From NCBI RefSeq assembly GCF_018320785.1, contig NC_054867.1, positions 26,911,855 to 26,975,854 of the forward strand: a DNA stretch of 64,000 bases. The letters run 5' to 3'. A program made the translations under genes and the position numbers. Positions 49,652 to 62,287 of this stretch are shown piece by piece; within the stretch, counting starts at the first letter, position 1, and each line of letters begins with the position of its first letter. The notes under the pieces are model-generated. The model saw only the letters and a list, made by a program, of their open reading frames with translations, was not told the origin of the DNA and did not search any database. This stretch comes from Cheilinus undulatus. Lineage: Eukaryota > Chordata > Actinopteri > Labriformes > Labridae.

Positions 49652-52059
49652 GCAATGAGAAAGAAACATCAGAATTAGTTCACAGAATGAGGACACAACA
49701 CAAGTCACTGCCAAAATACCTTATATTTATAATTTAAAACAAACACTGGACCAGTACGGTGATGTTAGATCTTGTTAAAGTATGAAAAACTCAAAGGAGT
49801 GTTGTAGAGTGACTGAAGGTAATCCTGCATGAGGCAGATGATTATGTGGGAGCTGCGAAAAATGATATCACACGGCCCTCATGTCAACACTCACCAATTC
49901 TGCTTTCTGAGGGGAATGCGGGGCCTCTTGGCTGTCTACTCCATATAGGAAAAGGGGCCTCTTATGCTTTCTCTGTGTTGAGCAACGTCTTTTTAACTTT
50001 TGGAGCCACAAAAAATGCTGCGGTGGATTCCCAAACCAAAGCTCTGAAGATCTAAAACTAACATGTAATCAGTCTGATGATGCAGAATTAAATAATAAAC
50101 TCAAAGCAGCTCCCTCCCTCTAAAGCTTTGTCTAAGGTTTACAAAGTCTTGAGTAGTAAAAGCATGGTTCAGTTCAGTCCACTCAGTGTATGAAGTCCAT
50201 TCATCAAAATAAAGCAGACAGAGGAGGTTCAGAGATGAGTAAGAGCAGCAGACCAGGATGAAATGACAATATGTAGAAATATGCCCATGTTGTGACCATC
50301 TGTGCTGATCTGATACCTCTTAAAACCATCCCTGATCCTGCTTCTCATGTCTTTAAGTTGAACTGTTTTGTTTCATCCGTTTACTAGGATTTCAAGCAAG
50401 TCAACGCTCATCATAAACTACGGCAGGCGACTAGTCCATGACTCACGGCTGGGAACATGAAAGGCTCTTGCGCAACAGTCAGTGCATCATCTCAGCTCAC
50501 CATGGTATAGTTGCCCTCCTCTGAGAAATCACACAAAAGATTGTGTAATGGTACAAGGCCATATTTTTTTATTGAGCTAACATGGTTTCATTATCACTTT
50601 GCTTGTTGAGGAGTCACATAAAAGTGCTCTCTTTCCAGGAATAGATCTACTGGCTACTTTCCAAACAGGCAATAAATAGTAGCACTTGAGTTCAGAGCAG
50701 GCACGCCACAACTGGTAAATGTTGTGCGTGTTTGCTTTGAGAAAATGGCTTAAATCTCATTAATCCAACAACCGAATGTTTTCATTCAACGGTGGATAAA
50801 AAGGAATGAGAACAAATATGGTTTCTGCCTGAGCTGAGCGCCGTGAGACCTGAGTGTCTCATTTAAGAGAGCGATTGGATGGAGGCGACAAGAGGACAAT
50901 GGGTTAATTTCAGCGGAGAGAAGAGGGTCACTGATCAGACCAGTGGTGCTTAGAAAAAGCCCAGCAGGAAGCATCGGTCACACCAGGACCACCAAGAACA
51001 TCAACCAATCCCGCTAATTAGACACCACCCATAAGGCCCCTCTGACCTCTACTCTGCCATGGGGCATGGTCGCCATTCAACAACAGGCCCATTGCTGCTA
51101 AGCTAATCCCCTTTTTCTTTACTGCTGAGCAAACCTGTGAATGTTTGCATGTGTTTATTCATGTTAGGCAACATGGAGACACAACCTGCTCAATGAAAAC
51201 AAAGAATAAAAGGCGTGTTCTTTCCTTTCAGGAAAATCCCGGGAATATTTACACAGTCCACCAGGAAAAAGGCATAAAGGTGAAGTGCACTGATGCAACC
51301 TCTCATTTTAATTGGCATTTTTTGTCTTCATTTGCCAAATTTAAGTGAAATTTTTACATGAATAAAGAATCTGAACAAACACTGCCTGGAATCCTACATC
51401 TTTTTCATAGTGAAATGGTCCATATTATTAACAAATGAACAATTGCTTACAAAGCTATGGAATTAAGCTGTCATATCCTCCAGGTTTCTTTTTGTCTGCT
51501 GTCTATCTTCTACATTATTTTCCTTTCAATAACAACAAAAAATTGTATGCCAGTAAAAAAAGAACAGCCTAAGCAAGGCAACTGAATCTATCTTGTCTCA
51601 GTGTAAGTCATGATGAAAAGGTTTTTGGAGGCGGCTAATTTGTGAATGAAAGAACAGAATGAACAGGACAGCAGAGGCCTATAATCTCATTCAAGCACTC
51701 TTTACCAAAGTGCCAATTCCCAATCAAGCTCTGACTGTAGCAGGAGAAAATCATTACAGCAGCACCACTAAAATCACCGCTTTGTGAGTAGCACATGTGT
51801 TTAGGAACCCATAAACACACAGCGTTGACACAAACACACAAAAAGAGTTATTGCTTGATTGTAACAATATTTAAAAGCATCGTAAGATAAAGTGTCCCGA
51901 GCTGTCACAATACCAGGATACTGAATTTTGATACGTTATTAGAAAAAAATACAGCTGGAATACAACTGGAATAAAATGTAGCTCCTGGACATCCAAAACT
52001 GGTGAATTATTTTTTTATTTCAAATCTGCACATTGCAAAGCATGGCCAAACACATTCAG

Positions 52060-52083
52060 TGTGTGTGTGTGTGTGTGTGTGTG
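52060..52083. repeat. (GT)n microsatellite
   Basis: Pure GT dinucleotide run of about 12 units. Confidence 0.95.
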
Positions 52084-52675
52084 GGGTGGCACTGATCTGA
52101 ATGATCAATCACCATCTGAATGACTTGGACCGATTCGAAAATGTGCATGAATTGAACCTGTTCCAAGAAAATTAATGATGGACAAACGTTTTGGCATCAG
52201 TGTGCATTCATGATTACAACAACACGAGCTTGATTTTCTTTTTTAACGTGCAAAAAAAACTGTGCGTGCAAAAGCCCTATCTTTATCATCTTCATAAGGC
52301 ATCTAAGGTACTGCATAGGACATATTTGCCAACTAGTGATTTAAACCACTCGGTCCCAAAGTCTGGGTCAGGACCACAGACTATAGGAAGAACTGGACAA
52401 ATCCTGTGTGACGTCAGCCGTCTGTTTAAAATAGGTGGACTCAAACTGCTTTGGAGACCAATCCGCTGGGGCTTCCATATTGAAATTGCTGTCTCAACTG
52501 AACTTTGGATCAAACCACTGAGCTCGACTTCCTGTCAGCTAGCTAGCTAGCAGTCTGACTAACAGAAACGTAGCTTCTGCCTGCCGAGCCATCTGTGAAT
52601 CAAATGAGATGCGCCAATCAGTCCGCAGTGAAGTTTTTCCTAAATACAATCGAAATGATTGTGGTACAAAAAAAA

Positions 52676-52795
52676 AAAAATGTTTAGTTCAATTTTTTTG
52701 ATATTTTGTCTTTTTCCTTTAAATAGACAGGACAGCTCGAGAGGGACAAGAAACAAGGTGAGAGAAAGTGGGGGATGGCATGTGTCAACCAAAGC
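52676..52795 (+). repeat. SINE-like 3' fragment in inverse orientation
   Basis: A-rich start, then AAATAGACAGGACAG, GAGAGGGACAAGAAACAAGG and GTGGGGGATGGCATG. This parallels the body of the minus-strand SINE at 31137-31324 (GGACAGTGGATAGAG, GTGGGGAGAGACCTGCGG). The tRNA-like head is missing. Confidence 0.45.
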
Positions 52796-55700
52796 AACAA
52801 AGACATTATTCTCTGTTCTCATCAACTAATCCAGATTGATAACAAGTTTGTGGTCATTGAAAAGCAACCATAGTGTTAACAGGTATGTGAAAGCTTTATC
52901 TAGTGAAGGACTTACTGCTGCAGTAGAAAGGTTCAGGTAGGCTCACTCACATTTAAGTACCTTCATTACATTGAAAAAAGAACTAAAGTCATTAAATTAA
53001 GCCTTTCCTCTATCTGTCAGCTCTTCTCAAATTGAAAGCATTATGAGGAAAATAGTGACATTTTGTAACCTTCACGTCAAAGCAAGGGTATGGCTTTAAA
53101 CTGCTTATGAAATATAATTATACACATCCCAAACATAACTAATCTATTTTTAAGTACAAACACTTAAAAGGGTCTTTGCTGGCCTGCTGAGTGATGGTTA
53201 TTTTTCAGGCTATTTTAAGTATCCCTCTCTCTGAGTATCCTCTGTTGAAGACTAATGCTGAAACACTCTTTCCCTTTATGGCATCCATAGATCAGCTGCT
53301 ATGAAGAGATCACAAGTAATCAGAACAAACCTGTATTTACTTTACTTCAGCTAAAATATGAATAAACAGATACATAAATATGCTTGACCCCTGTGTTATT
53401 TTAAACTAGTTTGTTCCAACCAGTTCTTTAAAAGTGAAAGAAATTAAATTCACTAATAAATATAAAACCAGGGCAGCAGATCCTTCCCTCAGGAAGAAGG
53501 GAAACTTTCTTGAGGATCATTTTCTCAAACATTAAAGGCTTATTTATGCTCCAGATCTGATTCACATGCACATCATACAGGCTTAGTTTTCAGTCCGTAC
53601 TCAAACATTGCAATACCACCAGCCATCATAGGGGGCAGTGTTAAGCAATCTTGCTAACAGTTTAAGCCAGATAAGCAAAAAATAACAAAGAAGACTTCTT
53701 TGGAAAATACAGTAACTTTTCAATTAAAAGACTGTGTGAGGAATCATGGATGATGTGTCTGATGTTACCTTGCCTGGGCACTGGGACAGAAAACTACAAC
53801 AGAACAGCTACACAGAGATCAGACAGGAACTGAATGTCAGAGATCGTTTTGTAACTTCTGTCCTGATATAGAGGATTTATGGAAGCAGCATTAGGGGGTA
53901 AAGCATCACAAAGTAATCCGTTAGAACACTTAGTTTACGTTTTTGTTGAAACAAGTTAGATTTGCAAATTAAGTCATCCATTATTAGTTAAACCATCATA
54001 ATGTTACCCATAACTGAAACTGATTTATTAATATTAATGCATTAGGGATGCACAAGACTATCAGAATGTTATCAGCAGAGGAAGATCTGAAAATTTGCGG
54101 CAATGTTTATATTTGCTGTATGGATGAATAAGTTACTGGAGTTTTAGGCTGGACCAACTAAGTCTTATTCTTTGATCATCCTCATTTCTTAAACTTTAAA
54201 GTGCTTTTCAAGGTTAAACGTTTAGATCCAAATAACACTGAAATATCAGTATGAATGCAAGCATCAGCTAAAATTACTTTGTAAATACCAGCATTTTGGA
54301 AATTGGAAAAAATGCAATCCCCTCTATCCGTACAATGGATAAATCAGTGGCATTAGTGCTAAACTCCAGGCTTCAATTTGCTACAAAAGCTGGGCTCGGA
54401 TCAACTTAGCTAAATTAAAAGTGGTTGCTAACAGGTCATTATTGGGGTCAAAAAGACCTCTTTTTACTTGTCTATTTTTTCCAGGATCACAACTTTAATT
54501 CATGTCCTGGCATGGCTGTATAAATTCTGTTTTAAGAACAGGTTCTACATTGAGAAAGAATACATTTTCTAAGACATATAAAGAAAAAAAAACTGTGCTT
54601 TTCCCTTTGCCCCCCTAATGGGTGGCCTTGGCCTTAATGATGGTGAAATGTAAGTTCAAACGCTCATGTTGTATTGTTCTTATTGAAATGGCTGTGCTGC
54701 TGTTCCATAAGACATACCATATTACGTACAACTCTTGCATAACATCATACCTCTGCTCAGATTATTGCTGTTGATTGCGAGCATGTCTATGAGCTATAAA
54801 GGTTTTTATGTCTGTTTGTGATGTTGTCAGGCTTATGATGACGGTAGAGTCGGCAGATTTAAGGGACAATACACTACAAGCTAGGGTAAGGGTTGCACAC
54901 TGACAAGTTAAGCAAGTTGTTAAAGGGTTTGGATTTTTTGTAACACAAAAGCACACAAAGGTGGTTCTTAACTGGTCTAGCATCAGGACCCATCATTACT
55001 TCCTTAATAACAAATCATGACCCAAATTTCTTACATTTTCAACCATTATCAAACGCTTAAGATGAAAAACTGGGCAGTTTAGGCTTAAGATGGAAAAATA
55101 CATGTGATGAAACAAAGAAGAAAGACATATCCTTCAAGATAAAAGCTTTTAGACTTTTTTGTCAGGTTTTTTCCAGGCATACATCTGCAACCCACTCTCT
55201 GGTCCCGACCCACCATTTCAGAACCAAGACTCTAATGCATCACTTTTTTCAGAAGGTAATGTAACAGGTTACTTTTCTCAGTATGTAACACAATTATCCA
55301 ACAAGTTGGTTTTAAAATTAAAGCTATACAACACTGCATGGGGCTATATGGGTACTGACAGTTATTTTGCTACAAACATACATGTCTAAAATGAAGTATA
55401 AAGGTGCCTCAGGTCCTGTCAGGTTTCTAGTTGAAGTCATTTTACTTGACTACTGCATCAGATCTGTACTTCAGCACACTTGTTAAAGTGAAATCGGAGG
55501 GAAAAAGCATGTTTTTATTTTGTTTTTTTAAGAGACTTCAGGACTAAGGACTAAATAAAATTAACGATCTTAAATAAGAAAGTTTGATAAATTACCAGCT
55601 TTAGCTCTTAAAATGTAGTTGTTATGTACCAAAGAGATCAGAGATCACTGATGACTGATGGGCCTGCAGAGTCTTACACAATGCCGATGACTTGTTCAGA

Positions 55701-57958
55701 TATAAACACTGTCAATTCCTCATTTATCTTCCTCAGCTGAGCTGCTCCAACTGCATGACAAAAGGTTCAAAAATATCTCAGGATATTTTTAGGACCATCT
55801 AAATATAAAATAAGGATAATTTCTATAAATAAAACCTCGTTTCTTCATCTAAACTATTACTGATACACAAATACTGCATATTGTTGGCACTGACCGACTT
55901 TAATGTCTCAAGAAACAATGATACAGAATGAATATTTGATGCCTGGATGTGAAGAAAAGGCTCTTATAAATGACTTCATGTTGTTACTCTAGAGGCTAGC
56001 TAATGTATCTCTTTGCATGATTCCATCTGTTCTGAAGTTCCGCCCTCTTTTCGGTCTCTGCCTCTGTTTTTATCTCATCTCTCCCTGTGGGGCTTCTCCA
56101 GTCGACCCCAGTTTGACCCCCTGAATTCCTCGGATTTCCTGGCTGTTGGGGGGTCTGCCTGCCTGCTCCCCACTGCTGCGCTTGTCTTCTCCTCAGGCAG
56201 GAAAGAGCCATGACTGTCTGACCAGCTGACTGACTTACATGCTAATGCACAGATTTATAGCCAGGCCTGCTGAATGAGGACACAGCCTCCAGCTCGTGTA
56301 GAATTACCCCACTGAGCTGCCACTTTGCAGCGGCTCCACTCTAGGACCGATGAGGAAAATGAGTCATGGGAGGAAACATTTCCCTCCTCACCTCAGAGGA
56401 ATCAACAAACATTTTGTATTTATAGTTCTAAGACCAAATCATTTCCTGTTTGCCATGATGACAAGAGATCACAGAGTCAATAATCCATTCCTGGAGATAG
56501 TAGCAGGCCTGCATTCATAACAACTAATCCAAATATGACCAATCTCTGCATATTCAGAAACAATTCATAGATTTTTCCAAATGCAAAAACTATAACATTT
56601 GCTTCATCTAAGGCAACATCCCAACAAAAAAGAAGTAGAAAAGCATGAACGTGGTAAATAATGTCTAGATTTGATTAGATGATTTGGATATGCTTACTTT
56701 AAAGAGTCACCCTCACCTGATGGCAGAAATTTGGGGGATTTTAATCAAAATCAGCATTTTGCACCACAGAATAAGACATTTTAGGGCACAACAATATCAA
56801 GAAAGCCTGTGAAATCCTAGGGGAACTGAATAATTAGTTGAACCACTGTTTCTTTCACTTTAATTCTCATCATCAAAGCCTTATAAAGGAAATGAAAGTA
56901 AAAGCTCAGGGAAATTAGCTTTCCATCTATTAAACATGTTAATGATTCTCTTTACATTATCTGAGAGTAAGGGAGGACTTTGTATAGAAAAGCAGCAGAG
57001 CTGCAGTATGGCGGCAGGCAGGAAATCCTCTGTGTCTGCTCCTGATCTTATCGCACGGCCATTTGAATGAGAAGCTGTGCATTCCAACCAGGTGACAGGG
57101 ACATCAAACTCACGCCCAGACTCGCTCCAGAATCCTCCTTCCTTCCTTTCTGTCTGCAGCACTCCCCTTCCTTTTGTCTTTTTATATCCATCTTTTTAAT
57201 CTCCAGACCGTCTGCCTCATAGTGGATCACAACTCGATGCACTGCGCTAATGCATCTGCACACGTGTATAGCCTTCAAGCCAGGTCAGGTGTCCAGGGTT
57301 CAGGAGCTTGGAATCAGATACATACAGCGACCCACAGCTCAGCGAGAGATCTAACAAACTGTGAGGCACACCGAGCGTCTGGCATTGCAGTACCTGGCAT
57401 CAGATTTCTGACAGCTGTGCTTTCTCCAAGGACTTGCTCTCCCTCTCTACCTGTTCACCTTGGCTGGTTCATGTGGCTGGCACTGGAGTGGGGGGCCAAT
57501 CCAAAACATCTGACACATTAAACAAAGGGATAGACAAACATATACTTGGAGAGGGGCCAGAGGGGCAAAGGTGGCGGTACAGGAGGGTTCAGCGAGGATA
57601 GATTCACTGCAGTGGAACAGCTGGTTTAATACCTAGATGCACAAGAAGCCAAGTAAATAGAAAGTACTTATGTATGTCAAGTATTTCCTGTTCTAGAGCT
57701 GATATATACATACAAGAATATAGGACATGTGCCCTGTTTGTTGTAAATATAAAACTTCCAATAGAAACAAATGACAAATTTTAATCTGACTGACTCACCT
57801 TGGACAAACCATGACATGATTTTAGTCTTAGTACTGATCCAGTTTTTTTAATCAAGAGTCAAACTGGGCAGAAATATTACAGTAGAAATTATTTCACTTA
57901 GTATTTTTGTTCTACACTGTCATGCAAGATTTTATTGGTCTACTTCTTGATCTCATCA

Positions 57959-58410
57959 CTAGTTTATGTCAGATTCAACGGCTGCATCCAAGGCATCCCC
58001 AAATGCCTGGATCTTTTTTGGCCCAGGAGACTTGCATACCCAACGCATCAGCCTCCTCATGGGGACATCTATAGTCTCTGCTAGGACCACTGCATGGCCC
58101 CCATTATCCAGTCCATACAGGTACTGAAGAGCGTAGGGGCTAAGACGCACCCCTGCCTCACCCCAGAATCAACAGGTTAAGAATTCAGAGGTGGAGCCAC
58201 CACACCTCACAGCACTCACTGTACCAGAATAAAGGGCCACCATCAGCTAAACAAGTGAATGTGGAATCCTTCATAGGGCATCCCTGCTTACTGAGTCGAA
58301 GGCCTTATGAAAGTCCACATAGGCTGAAAGCAATCCTCTATTGAATTCCCAGAAGCACTTAGTGAGGACCCGACGTGCCAGGATGTGGTCTACTGTAACC
58401 CTCTTAGGTG
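57959..58410 (-). pseudogene. LINE reverse-transcriptase remnant
   Basis: On the minus strand broken frames resemble the fingers/palm of a non-LTR reverse transcriptase: GTGGACTTTCATAAGGCCTT gives VDFHKAF, with a frameshift and stops, then a segment ending in SPGPKKIQAFGDALDAAVES. Several stops interrupt it, and the YADD region is not recognisable, so it is a dead, 5'-truncated copy. Related to the copy at 63356-63600. Confidence 0.7.
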
Positions 58411-59882
58411 TAAAGCCCACATATCAAAATCTAACCATATCATATCGACAGATATGATAAGGTCTTTTATACAGAGTCCTCAAAAAACAAGGAAAAAGCA
58501 CTTTATTTGTCCTTATGTGCTGAGATCTGATCACTCAGGCTGTCTGGGACGCCTCTATCCTATCTGGCAGTTTGTACCCACATGATTGCGCACTCTCCCC
58601 AGATCCTTGACATTCTCATTGATTGGATGATCGGATGTTTCTCCACTGTCTCATGGATGTTTAGTTTATGTATTAAGGAAAAGTGGCAAATATTTTTGTA
58701 TGTATTCTGTCCAGCATTTAATCTTTTAATTCAGCACAGAGTGTGATTTTAAGAAAGGTTACAGCATTACAAAAGCAAACTCCAAACGAGAACGGTCCCA
58801 TCGTGCCAGCTCCACAGACGTTTCTGCTGTGAGCATATCTGCACGGCCATCTTTAAGGCATTACGACTACATCCCTTTCCCACTCTGCTTTTATACCTGT
58901 TGTGCAGCTTGATGAGGCAGAATAACAGAGCAGGAGTAGTCGTAGCTTTACTCTTAGCTTTAACCTGTAATTATTGATTTTGACCGTGTTTATTGACTGG
59001 CAGAGGAAAAACACAATCCCAAAACAAAACAGACTCCCAGCAGACTCACGGTGCGCAGCCATATGGTTTATGCAGCACAGCAGCAGCATTACCAACAGAC
59101 ACACAGCAAATTACGAGTCCATGCACATCTATGGCTGCCTGAGGAGTGTAAGTCCTCATGTAGGAGATTAGTTTATCAGTAAGTCAGATTGGAAGTGACA
59201 GAAAGCCTCATGGCTTTTCAGACGACAAGCAAATTAGATTTGTTTCTCAAATCACATTTTTAAGACTGACTGTCTGCGCTGTTATTTGCAAGTGATCAAA
59301 AACCGGATTAGGGAGTCAAGGCATCAACAACCTATCATGTGTTGTTGTGGTGCTGACGTGAACATTGGTGACTGTACACATTAATGATTCTGTTTCCATT
59401 AAGACAGTTAGAGGGCCTTTATTTTACTCTCAGAACTCCTCTGTCACACCAGACAAACTCAGAGTCTCTCTTTTTGACCTCTTTTTACACCAAGAGTAGC
59501 TACAGCTTTCAAACTAAAATGTAAATTTAGAAATCAGGTTGGAATTGTACTTCAGACTAATTCTAAGTGTGTCTTGGATCCGATTGATGACAACAAATTC
59601 CATGGATTTTTCTACAATCCTATGATTTAAAGCTAAATTCTAAAATTGATTTGGCCACTAGATATACAAACCAGAGCTAATTGCCTAATTATACAATCAA
59701 TACATAAATAGAATTATCTGGAATTTCTTAGTTACAGACATTGTGTTGAAACAAGCTATCCTCCATCTTCTTAAAGTGACATCCCCCCATGTGCTCTTTT
59801 ACACAAATGACCATCTGGAGTAAAAAATAAGTAACATAAAATAAAGTTGGATATGCTGCTGGGCAGGTTGCGTAATACTAAG

Positions 59883-60694
59883 GCCCTATGATTTCTGAGA
59901 AAACGGAATCGCGGAACTGGCCAATAAAACGGAATTTACAATTTAATGCGGAAATCGTGGAATGCTGTGTTTTTTTTGGAAAGAGGAACGTATATCAGGG
60001 AATATGTTCCCGGGGGAACACTAAAGCAGGGCACAACTTGTTCCTCGCTTCACAAACACTCACCCCGCCTCCTCTTAAACAGTAACAGCATGTCAAAGCG
60101 GCTCAACGAAACACCAGCAAACACCACGTAGCTCAACACAGGGCTGTACTGGCGACATAATGTTGTACCTTCAACAAAACTCATCCGTGCTTCGAGTAAT
60201 TTTACCTCACCACACCTGAGAGTCACAGAGAGAGAGAGGTGTGTCTGCGTGAGGCAGACGCTCACCCCTAGAAGGATTCAAAACCGAGTCAGACGGACTC
60301 AAGATTTTATGAAGTCCCGCAGTCTAAATGATGTTACATTTGAGTAACAGTTAGCTTAATAATTCCTCCTGTAGATACTGTAGTTCTCTTTGGTTGCTTA
60401 ACGAGCCAACACGGAGCGGTCCGATATGAGGCAGGCGGACAGACAGCGAGGATGGAGAGAGATGAGGAGAGAAAAGTTACGGTCAGGAGTAAAACACAAT
60501 GCAGCATCAAACTGCATGGACTGTTACAGACTGTAAGTGTTAAGAAAAGTTTAGGTAACAGGTTTACTTTTAACTATTTAACTTTAATGTGACCTTCTTA
60601 TTAAGTTACTATCACTCTGTGTTTGAGAAGACAGAAGAATTTCTTCATTTACATTATAAACATCAGTTAGGATGTGATTATACAAGTGGGGCCC
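59883..60694 (+). mobile_element. GGGCCC-ended DNA transposon-like element, copy 2 (internally deleted)
   Basis: Homologous to the left half of 32462-34184 from GGCCCTATGATTTC to GGATGTGATTATACA, then jumps to a GGGGCCCTATA end. It therefore lacks the ~0.9-kb right half of copy 1. It also lacks both copy-1 hairpin left arms. A SINE follows immediately. No protein-coding capacity. Confidence 0.75.
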
Positions 60695-60697
60695 TAT

Positions 60698-60885
60698 AAT
60701 AGCGCAGATGGTTGAGTGGTTTAAGGCGTGCACCATGTACGCAGGCAGCCTGGGTTCGAATCCAGCCTGTGGCCCTTTACCGCATGTCTCTCCCCACTCT
60801 CTTCCCTGTTTCCGAATCTATCCACTGTCCTTCCTCTGTCAAATAAAGGCATGAAAAAGCCCAAAAATAAATCTTGAAAAAAAAA
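60698..60885 (+). mobile_element. tRNA-derived SINE, second copy
   Basis: A-box-like GCGCAGATGGTTGAGTGG and B box GGTTCGAATCC, then GCATGTCTCTCCCCACTCTC, CCCTGTTTCCGAATCTATCC and AAATAAAGGCATGAAAAAG, with an A-rich tail at about 60875-60887. It is the same family as 31137-31324. It abuts the end of the GGGCCC element, and I could not define target duplications. Confidence 0.85.
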
Positions 60886-60889
60886 ATAT

Positions 60890-62280
60890 TGACTTTATTT
60901 AAGTTCATCCTCGTTATGAAAGACAAAACTTGCCTGCACTGACTTGTACCACATTGACGCAGACAGTAAGTACAGTAATCAATCACACTCCGTGTTTAGT
61001 TTTGCTTTTTCCTTTTAATGTTTCAAAAGAAAAAAAAAACACAACTGCTGCAGGGTAATGCAGATACGATCAGGGACTGTCTGCAACCCCCCACCCCCCC
61101 CCCCCTTGCTGGTGCATTTCAAGGCCACTTGACATCTGGCATTTGACACGACTGATGGCTTTTCAGATTAAACAAAGGCTGACAAAATTCTGGCAAAAGC
61201 AATATCCTGTAAGAAAATCTAATTCAGAACAACGGCACAAGCTCAAAGTCATCGTCTAACAGGAGTGAAGGTTAGCTGTGATGATGGTGTCTCTGTAAGA
61301 AAACGTGAGACTGAAATAAACAGTTTGGTGAAGGCAGAGAATATATCAATTTTGTACCATTTTTTTTAAATTTCATGCTCAGAGGAGTTCACAGTTTCTT
61401 AAGGTCACATTGTACAGGTCATTTGCATAAAAGAAGATAAAAAGGAGATAGCTGAATTTATATTAAAATGGGCTAGTTATCAGAGGGAAAAATACAAGTA
61501 TTAGTTTCTTTTAAGATATAAAAAATAATCATTAGTGCTGTGAAGAAATAAATCAGTTCTTATAAATAAGTCACAGTAAGGAATACTGAGTGAAAAAATT
61601 AAAGACAGAAAAAAACACACATATGAATTGTACCCCAATGTTGCGCCACTTAGTTCAGTCAATTTTTCTATGATTATGTTTCTTTAAAGAGATTAAATAG
61701 GAAGATTTTTTTTAATTTCTCAACAATTTATGAACTCTTAGGTCATGAGTTGCTATTTATAACGTATTACCTGTTTCAAACTGTTTTAAAATAGTTTGCT
61801 CTCACCGTTGGTGCTGAAAACAAAGTGGATTGCGTGCTCTAAATGAGCTCTGGTCATTGGAGTGCTACAAAAAGCATGCTTAATGCAAAATGTCAATTTG
61901 ATCTGAACAGGTTTCACAAGGTTAAACAGCAAGGCCAGCTGTAAGGGGGATAAAGGGAAGCGCTTTCTGGGGCTCAGCCAAACTGGGGTCCCATGGAGGT
62001 CAGCAAGGTTAAGCTGTGTTTAATTTAACCTGAATAATAGTAACTCTTATCAAAGCAACAAAAACTCATTTTATCTATTTATTTGTGCTGTAGTCCATAA
62101 TGGTATTTTCAAAATGTAACCCCCTTTTTTAAACAGACCTACCTTTTCATTTGTAATGTTAACAATTTGGATTAGAGCACTGACTAAATAATTTGTAAAG
62201 TAATGTCAGACTTCATAGCTAAGCTATAATGTGTAAATAAAATCAGGATAGCAGAGAATAGAGCAGAATTGAAATAACTT
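60890..62280. other. Non-coding DNA, poly(C) tract near 61088-61105
   Basis: No exon recognised. A C-rich homopolymer-like run lies at about 61086-61104. The rest is AT-rich. Confidence 0.35.
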
Positions 62281-62287
62281 CAAGGTG

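Larger units (their letters stand above)
49650..57950. other. Probable rbms2 intron 1, left part
   Basis: No exon was recognised, including no match to the expected RBMS2 start (MLLSVTSRPG-like). Contents: a (GT)n tract at 52060-52083, an (AGCT)n stretch at about 52537-52552, a common fish MITE-like fragment at about 52375-52640 (ACAGACTATAGGAAGAACTG, TGTGACGTCA), and a SINE-like 3' body at 52710-52790. Confidence 0.4.

Noticed and set aside
58853..59104. ORF MCLLVMLLLCCINHMAAH with a donor-like GTGAGT, considered as rbms2 exon 1
   Set aside because: It does not resemble the known RBMS starts, and the phase and sequence do not lead into QAYVSSGHQ.
60698..60775. A tRNA gene (GGTTCGAATCC box)
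   Set aside because: The tRNA-like head continues into a SINE body and A-rich tail and has a homologous SINE copy with target duplications at 31.1-31.3 kb.
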